From an uncultured Clostridia bacterium (GTDB lineage Bacteria; Bacillota; Clostridia; Oscillospirales; Ruminococcaceae): a stretch of 64,000 bases of DNA. Positions 56,646-64,000 of the stretch are shown here, one piece after another (the first letter of the stretch is position 1; every line of letters begins with the position of its first letter). Where the stretch lies: assembly GCA_947625125.1 (NCBI GenBank), contig CANQNF010000001.1, positions 1 to 64,000 of the forward strand. The letters run 5' to 3'. The notes below the pieces were generated by a model that had not been told where the DNA came from, did not search any database, and saw only the letters and a list, made by a program, of their open reading frames with translations. A program made the translations under genes and the position numbers.

Positions 56646-58913
56646 ATGATGATCTGTTCAAACTGTCACAAGAGACCGGCGGTCGTATTTATCACGACGA
56701 CGAACGGCAGCGAGAAAAAGAACGAGGGGCTCTGCCTTATCTGCGCAAAGGAGAGGGGACTGCCCCAGATAGACGAATACATGAAGCAGATGGGGATAAC
56801 CGACGAGGACTTGGAGGCTTTTTCCGAGAGCATGAACACCGACGGCGACAGCTTCGAGCCGGGCGGTTCGGGCACCATGCCGAATTTCTTTTCAAATCTC
56901 ATGAATAAATTCGGCGGTCAGCAGCAGGGCGACGAAAACCGCGCTCAGGACTCTCAAAAGACCAAGGGCAAGTCAAAGAACGCTCAGCAGGACGGCAAGG
57001 AGCTCAAATTCTTAAACACCTACTGCACCGACCTCAATCAGCGCGCCATGGACGGCAAACTCGACAGGATAATCGGCCGCGACCGCGAGATCGGCAGGGT
57101 CATGCAGATTCTGTCCCGCAGGCAGAAAAACAACCCCTGCCTGATAGGCGAGCCGGGCGTCGGAAAGACCGCCATCGCCGAGGGAATCGCCCAAAAGATA
57201 GTTTCCGGCGAGGTCCCTTATAACATCAGGGGCAAGCGCCTGTTCCTGCTCGACATGACCGCTCTCGTCGCGGGCACTCAGTTCCGCGGCCAGTTTGAAA
57301 GCCGTATGAAAGGCCTTATCGAGGAAGTCAAGCGCGAGGGCAATATAATCCTCTTCATCGACGAGGTGCACCGTCTTGTCGGCACCGGCGACAGCGAGGG
57401 CTCGATGAACGCCGCAAATATCCTGAAGCCCGCCCTTTCGAGGGGAGAGGTCCAGGTCATCGGCGCCACCACTTTCAAGGAATACCGCAAGTATATCGAG
57501 AAAGACTCCGCCCTTGAAAGGCGATTCCAGCCCGTCACGGTCTCCGAGCCCACGGTCGAGGACACCGTGCAGGTGCTCATGGGCATAAGAGGCTACTACG
57601 AGGACTACCACCATGTAAAAATTTCCGACTCGGCATTAAGGATGTGCGCCGTTCTGTCCGAAAGATATATAACCGACAGGTTCCTGCCCGACAAGGCGAT
57701 AGACCTTTTGGACGAGGCCTGCGCAAGCGCCTCTATAAGAAGTCCCGAAATAGGGGAGTATGTTGATTTGCAGCAAAAGCTCAAGGATACCGAAGCCGAG
57801 GTCTCCGAAAAAGAGAATTCCGAGAACCCCGACTATGAGGAGATAGCGAAGCTTCGCGCCGAGACGATGCGCCTTGAGGGCGAGATAGAAAAGCTTAAGC
57901 CAATAGCCGAATCGGTGACTGTCAGCGAGGACGACCTCTCCAAGGTCATTGAGCTTTGGACCGGCATCCCGGCGAACAAGATAGTCGAGACCGAGTATGA
58001 AAAGATACGCAGCTTAAAGGCCGCCCTTTCCAAAAGAATAGTCGGCCAGGACGAGGCCGTCGAGCTTGTCTGCAACGCCATAAAGCGCTCCCGGGTTCAG
58101 CTCACCGAGAGAAAGCGTCCCGCTTCGTTCATCTTCGTCGGCCCCACCGGAGTCGGAAAGACCGAGCTTGCAAAGACCCTTGCCTCCGAGCTTTTCGACG
58201 CCACCGAGCCGCTTGTGCGAATCGATATGTCTGAGTACATGGAAAAGCACACCGTCTCCCGCCTCATAGGCTCTCCTCCGGGCTACGTCGGTTACGACGA
58301 GGCCGGCCAGCTGACCGAAAAGATCCGCCGCAAGCCCTATTCCGTCGTCCTGTTTGACGAGATAGAAAAGGCCCACCCCGACGTCATGAACATTCTATTG
58401 CAGATACTTGACGAGGGCAGGGTCAACGACGCCCAGGGCAGAAGCGTGAATTTTGAAAACACGGTCATCATCATGACGTCGAACGCCGGCTCCACCGACA
58501 AATCCATGGGCATAGGCTTTTCAAAGACCGAGGCCCAGGTGACAAGGGATCGCGCAATAAAGGGTCTTAGGGAATTTCTGCGCCCGGAATTCATATCAAG
58601 AGTCGACGAAATAGTGGTATTCAACCCGCTCACCAAGGACAACTATGCCGATATTGCGCATATCATGCTCAAAGAAATGGAAGCGCCGCTTGCCGAAAAG
58701 CTAATTATGTTTACATTCGACAGGGCCGCCGAACTTGCGATAGCGGACATGGCATATGATGAAAAGTACGGCGCCAGAGACATCCGCAGGGTCCTGCAAA
58801 AGGAGATCGAGGACAAAATAGCGAGCCTCATCGTCGACAGCGGCGAAATCAAGCTTCGCTCCATAAATGTGACTGCCGAGGACGGCAAAATTAAGGTCGA
58901 GGGCTTGAAATAA
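56646..58913 (+). CDS. clpE: ClpE/ClpC-type AAA+ ATPase with N-terminal zinc-finger
   Basis: N-terminal [12 protein letters not shown]...CLICAKERG Cys4 motif; Walker [14 protein letters not shown] and [15 protein letters not shown]. Confidence 0.85.
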   Translation: MMICSNCHKRPAVVFITTTNGSEKKNEGLCLICAKERGLPQIDEYMKQMGITDEDLEAFSESMNTDGDSFEPGGSGTMPNFFSNLMNKFGGQQQGDENRAQDSQKTKGKSKNAQQDGKELKFLNTYCTDLNQRAMDGKLDRIIGRDREIGRVMQILSRRQKNNPCLIGEPGVGKTAIAEGIAQKIVSGEVPYNIRGKRLFLLDMTALVAGTQFRGQFESRMKGLIEEVKREGNIILFIDEVHRLVGTGDSEGSMNAANILKPALSRGEVQVIGATTFKEYRKYIEKDSALERRFQPVTVSEPTVEDTVQVLMGIRGYYEDYHHVKISDSALRMCAVLSERYITDRFLPDKAIDLLDEACASASIRSPEIGEYVDLQQKLKDTEAEVSEKENSENPDYEEIAKLRAETMRLEGEIEKLKPIAESVTVSEDDLSKVIELWTGIPANKIVETEYEKIRSLKAALSKRIVGQDEAVELVCNAIKRSRVQLTERKRPASFIFVGPTGVGKTELAKTLASELFDATEPLVRIDMSEYMEKHTVSRLIGSPPGYVGYDEAGQLTEKIRRKPYSVVLFDEIEKAHPDVMNILLQILDEGRVNDAQGRSVNFENTVIIMTSNAGSTDKSMGIGFSKTEAQVTRDRAIKGLREFLRPEFISRVDEIVVFNPLTKDNYADIAHIMLKEMEAPLAEKLIMFTFDRAAELAIADMAYDEKYGARDIRRVLQKEIEDKIASLIVDSGEIKLRSINVTAEDGKIKVEGLK

Positions 58914-58984
58914 AGCCGCAAATTGTAAATTTTCTGTTAATTTTTTCTCCTATCCTTGAATTTTTCGCCGCATTATGCTATAAT

Positions 58985-59064
58985 AGGCGAGCCGCATGTT
59001 AAGGGCACAAAGAGGCGTATTATGCCCGCCCGACACAGCGAGTTTTATAGAAAAGGCAGGTGCC
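58985..59064 (+). promoter_or_regulatory. Candidate ribosomal protein L21 leader
   Basis: Structured 5' region (GCATGTTAAGGGCACAAAGAGGCGTATTATGCCCGCC...) directly upstream of rplU; L21 autoregulatory leaders are known here in Firmicutes. Confidence 0.5.
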
Positions 59065-59070
59065 GCTATA

Positions 59071-59385
59071 ATGTATGCAGTTATTGAAACCGGCGGAAAG
59101 CAGTATCAGGTAAAAGAGGGCGATATCGTCTTTATCGAGAAGCTTCCCGTAGAGGCCGACGAGACCGTTACCTTTGACAAGGTCATAGCAGTCTCGAACG
59201 GCGAGGGCGTGACTGTCGGAGCTCCCTATGTATCGGGCGCAGCAGTCGAGGCAAAGGTCCTTAAAAACGGCAAATCCAAGAAGATAACCGTTTTCACCTA
59301 CAAGCCCAAAAAGGGTTCCACTCACCGCAAGATGGGCCACAGACAGCCTTATACTCAGGTCCGCATTGAGTCCATCAAGGCGTAA
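59071..59385 (+). CDS. rplU: 50S ribosomal protein L21
   Basis: [43 protein letters not shown]. Confidence 0.96.
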   Translation: MYAVIETGGKQYQVKEGDIVFIEKLPVEADETVTFDKVIAVSNGEGVTVGAPYVSGAAVEAKVLKNGKSKKITVFTYKPKKGSTHRKMGHRQPYTQVRIESIKA

Positions 59386-59690
59386 TGATCAAAGCAGTTT
59401 TTGAGCGTTCCGGCGGAGAATTCAAAGGTTTTTCCGTTTCGGGACATTCGGGATATTCGGAACCCGGCAGCGACATCGTCTGCGCGAGCGTTTCCTCGGC
59501 GGTCATGCTAAGCTGCAACGCCGCGACCGAGGTATTTAAGCTCAGAGCCGACGTCAAAGCGGGCGAGGACTCCGTATCTCTCAGGCTTCATGATAAAGAC
59601 AACGGCGTTGTCAGAGCGCTTTATGAGCATCTTAAGGCACTGGAAGAGGATTATCCCGAAAACATAACAGTTAAAATTTCGGAGGTGTGA
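59385..59690 (+). CDS. prp: Ribosomal-processing cysteine protease Prp
   Basis: GFSVSGHSGYSEPGSDIVCASVSS (His/Cys catalytic region); located between L21 and L27. Confidence 0.93.
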   Translation: MIKAVFERSGGEFKGFSVSGHSGYSEPGSDIVCASVSSAVMLSCNAATEVFKLRADVKAGEDSVSLRLHDKDNGVVRALYEHLKALEEDYPENITVKISEV

Positions 59691-59693
59691 TAA

Positions 59694-59975
59694 ATGTTAA
59701 GAATCAGTATGCAGTTCTTCGCCCATAAAAAGGGCGTCAGCTCCACCAAGAACGGCCGTGAGTCCGAGTCGAAAAGACTTGGCGCCAAGAGGGCGGACGG
59801 TCAGGCGGTGCTTGCCGGAAATATTCTTTACCGTCAGCGCGGGACTCACATCCATCCCGGCGAGAACGTCGGAATAGGCTCTGACGACACTCTCTTCGCC
59901 AAGGTCGACGGAGTCGTAAAATACGAGCGCTTCGGCCGCGACCGCAAGAAGGTCAGCGTTTATCCGGCTGAGTGA
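59694..59975 (+). CDS. rpmA: 50S ribosomal protein L27 with Prp-cleavable N-terminal extension
   Basis: [37 protein letters not shown]. Confidence 0.96.
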   Translation: MLRISMQFFAHKKGVSSTKNGRESESKRLGAKRADGQAVLAGNILYRQRGTHIHPGENVGIGSDDTLFAKVDGVVKYERFGRDRKKVSVYPAE

Positions 59976-59995
59976 TCAGGCAAACAGAGTTGACG

Positions 59996-60029
59996 GAATC
60001 CCGGTACTTATAAGTCCGGGATTCTTTTG
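59996..60029 (+). terminator. Terminator after rpmA
   Basis: GAATCCCGGtacttataagtCCGGGATTC followed by TTTT. Confidence 0.75.
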
Positions 60030-60036
60030 AAATTGA

Positions 60037-61705
<1,669 letters not shown>

Positions 61706-61727
61706 GCGTTCAAAAAAATATGCGCAA

Positions 61728-61762
61728 AAAAACGGCATGGACTAAAACCACGCCGTTTTATC
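61728..61762. terminator. Bidirectional terminator between convergent genes
   Basis: AAAACGGCaTGGactaaaaCCAcGCCGTTTT. Confidence 0.65.
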
Positions 61763-61774
61763 ATGCTCAAATAA

Positions 61775-62644
61775 TCAGACCTCTTTTAATTCATACTCCC
61801 TTGAGCCGAGGCCGAGAGCCGCAGCCGCCTCGATGGTGTGAACTCCGTTGCGGGACTCCACCCTTTCAAGGAAATGCTTCTGTCCGGGGTCGTCCTTGGC
61901 GGCGTAGACGAGGTCAAGGCATGCCTGATCTATAGCGACGGGGTCAAGAGACGCGAGCACGCCGATATCTTTCATGCAGGGGTCCTCGGCGACGTCGCAG
62001 CAGTCGCAGTCAACCGACATGTTCGCCATGACGTTGATATAGGCGATGTTGCCCTTGAAATATTTTATGACAGAGCTTGCCGCGTCCGCCATGGATTCGA
62101 GGAAGCTGTCGTGCGGAGCCGCCCAGATATTATGCTCGGTATCGCCCGAGCCGTGGATATAGGCCTTTCCGTAGGACGACGCCACGCCGATGGAAAGCTG
62201 TTTCAGCGCTCCGCCGTACCCGCCCATGGGATGCCCCTTGAAGTGGGAAAGAACGAGCATGGAGTCGTATTTTACGAGATTTTTTCCGACAAAATTCTTT
62301 TTGATGACCTTTCCCTCGGGTATCTCAAGGACGAGGTCGGGACCCTCGGCGTCAAGAAGATCGAAGTCGAAATAATCGTTCCAGCCGTGCTTTCTGATGG
62401 CCTTAAGGTGCTTTTCGGTGGTATTGCGCTGGCCGTCGTAAGCGGTGTTACACTCGGTAACGGTGCCGCCGACATGCTCAACGACAGGCTTCCAAAAAGC
62501 AGGTCTTAGGAAGTTCTGGTTCCCGACTTCGCCGGAGTGGACCTTGATTGCGACCTTTCCGGGAAGCGTAACGCCGAGCTTTTCGTAAAGTTTTAGCACG
62601 GCCTCGGGGCTGACAGATTTTGTGAAGTAAACAATAGGTTTCAT
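61775..62644 (-). CDS. DUF362 domain-containing protein
   Basis: VAIKVHSGEVGNQNFLRP, VLSHFKGHPMGGYGGALKQLSIGVAS typical of DUF362. Confidence 0.85.
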   Translation of the reverse strand: MKPIVYFTKSVSPEAVLKLYEKLGVTLPGKVAIKVHSGEVGNQNFLRPAFWKPVVEHVGGTVTECNTAYDGQRNTTEKHLKAIRKHGWNDYFDFDLLDAEGPDLVLEIPEGKVIKKNFVGKNLVKYDSMLVLSHFKGHPMGGYGGALKQLSIGVASSYGKAYIHGSGDTEHNIWAAPHDSFLESMADAASSVIKYFKGNIAYINVMANMSVDCDCCDVAEDPCMKDIGVLASLDPVAIDQACLDLVYAAKDDPGQKHFLERVESRNGVHTIEAAAALGLGSREYELKEV

Positions 62645-62822
62645 GACTAACCTCCGATTTTTTTCTTTATTGTACCACAGTTTTATTAAAAATGCAAGAG
62701 CGATATTTGAGGGAAGGGTAAGGAATGAAGTCGAACATATAGCAAGAACCGGTCGAGGATGAGCAGTACAATATTTTGAAATAAAAAATTTGTAATAATT
62801 ATAGTTTCGTCCTAAAAAGACT

Positions 62823-63380
62823 TTAATTATACATTGTATTAACAGATTCTGCTTTACTGTAAACCGAATTTGAACAAATCATATATGCAGGATGGCAGTA
62901 GGGGAGCGCTCGCGGATAAAAATCTGAATGGCATGCCTTTCCATTCGCTCTCCCGAGGTCATTGACAGAAATTCTCTTTTTCTTTTTCATCCCCTCCACC
63001 CCCACGATATCGTCGAGGCTTACTTCGCTTCTGTCCTCGAAAAGCATCGCCCGTTCCGCTAAATTCACCGCCCGCACGGTCTTGACCTCCGAAACGTACC
63101 GCCCGCCCTGCTTTTTCTCGTCCGGCACAAAATAGGTCACCCTCACCGTCTGCTTCGGGTTTTCCACCAGTTCCATCAGCCTTTCGTTCAGCAGCTGCGC
63201 CTCGTACTCGCTTAAAACTATCCTGCCGTCGGTCAGGCGCGCCGTCTCCTCCATGGCCTCGCTGTGCCCGGAAAGAGCCGCAAACGGGCTGAACTGTGCG
63301 GCCCTGTCGCGATTCGACATGTGCGCTCGCGTCTCGGACTGCTTGTGCGGAAGATGTATTATATCGTCATATTTTCCCAT
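62823..63380 (-). CDS. YolD-like protein
   Basis: MSNRDRAAQFSPFAALSGHSEAMEETARLTDGRIVLSEYEAQLLNERL; start set at MGKYDDII with AGGTGA RBS. Confidence 0.85.
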   Translation of the reverse strand: MGKYDDIIHLPHKQSETRAHMSNRDRAAQFSPFAALSGHSEAMEETARLTDGRIVLSEYEAQLLNERLMELVENPKQTVRVTYFVPDEKKQGGRYVSEVKTVRAVNLAERAMLFEDRSEVSLDDIVGVEGMKKKKRISVNDLGRANGKACHSDFYPRALPYCHPAYMICSNSVYSKAESVNTMYN

Positions 63381-63385
63381 TTTTT

Positions 63386-63934
63386 TCACCTCATTTTTGA
63401 CATGATCGCGGTCCCGTTTTGCTTGAGCCAGCCGTTCCACCTGTGATAATCCGGGAACGCCCGCAGGACCTAGGCGTAGAACCGTTCCGAATGGTTCATC
63501 TCTTTTCTGTGGCATAGCTCATGCACCACCACGGCGTCCACCACCTCCGGCGGCGCCAGCATGAGCAGGCAGTTAAAGCTCAGATTTCCCTTTGACGAGC
63601 AGCTTCCCCATTTCGAGCGCTGGTTTCTTATCGTGATTTTTCCGTAGCTTACTCCGATTTTTTGGGCATAGTATGCTGCTCTCTCGGGTATTATCTTAGC
63701 GGCCTTTTCGGCGAGCTCTTTAATTTCATCCGCGCTCAGGGGCTCCACGTCTCCGAGTGCGGCTTTTCTTTCCTCTATTTTTCTGAGATTTTTCTCTATC
63801 CAGTCACGATGCGCCATGACGAATTTTTCTATCTCGCCGGCGCTTATCCTCATCGGCGCCCTCACCGTAACGCCGTCCGGACCCACCTCTATGCCGAGGG
63901 TCTTTCTTTTGCTCCTTATGATTTTATAGTTCAT
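63386..63934 (-). pseudogene. YgjP/SprT-like (DUF45) metallopeptidase with in-frame amber codon
   Basis: VVVHELCHRKEMNHSERFYA, then TAG (63470-63472), then same-frame VLRAFPDYHRWNGWLKQNGTAIMSKMR and TGA at 63386-63388. Confidence 0.75.
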
Positions 63935-64000
63935 GCCTTGTGTCCTCCTATCTGGCGGTTGCGCTCTCTGGCGGTAGCGCCCTCCTCAAAATTCATTCCC

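Noticed and set aside
59385-59975. N-terminal extension of L27 and the protease gene between L21 and L27 as novel
   Set aside because: This is the known Prp-L27 processing arrangement in Firmicutes.

Overview
This 64 kb window looks like a chromosomal segment of an anaerobic Firmicute, probably Oscillospiraceae/Clostridia. That placement is inferred from gene content: a Spo0A-type domain, ECF transporters, ClpE-like ATPase, MrnC, Prp-L27 and a TPP-riboswitch/thiT unit. Most of it is housekeeping: ispDF, thiT, cls, prs, potABCD, murD, hprK, murB, rapZ-whiA-dnaE, argCJBD, pepF, ruvCAB, ecfA1-ecfA2-ecfT-truA, a clpE-like gene, rplU-prp-rpmA, obg and mrnC. There are four tRNAs, and a small carbohydrate-active set (GH26, two SGNH esterases, a CE15-like esterase). 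I saw no CRISPR array, prophage, transposase, integrase or recognisable defence island. The most interesting signals are: (1) a dispersed intergenic element of about 300-450 bp, four copies in both orientations, built as a train of hairpins whose stems change with compensatory substitutions while loops and linkers stay conserved; (2) a phosphohexomutase (GlmM-like) downstream of ruvCAB with all signature motifs degenerate, including catalytic Ser to Glu; (3) a signal-peptidase-fold membrane protein without its catalytic Ser and with a long acidic tail; (4) a standalone Spo0A C-terminal DNA-binding protein with tandem 0A-like boxes upstream; (5) a 174-bp duplication carrying a tRNA-Gly 3' fragment and terminator; (6) a MITE-like element with about 37-bp terminal inverted repeats; (7) a YgjP-type peptidase interrupted by an in-frame amber codon. 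All calls come from reading the sequence and the supplied ORF track. No database search was run.
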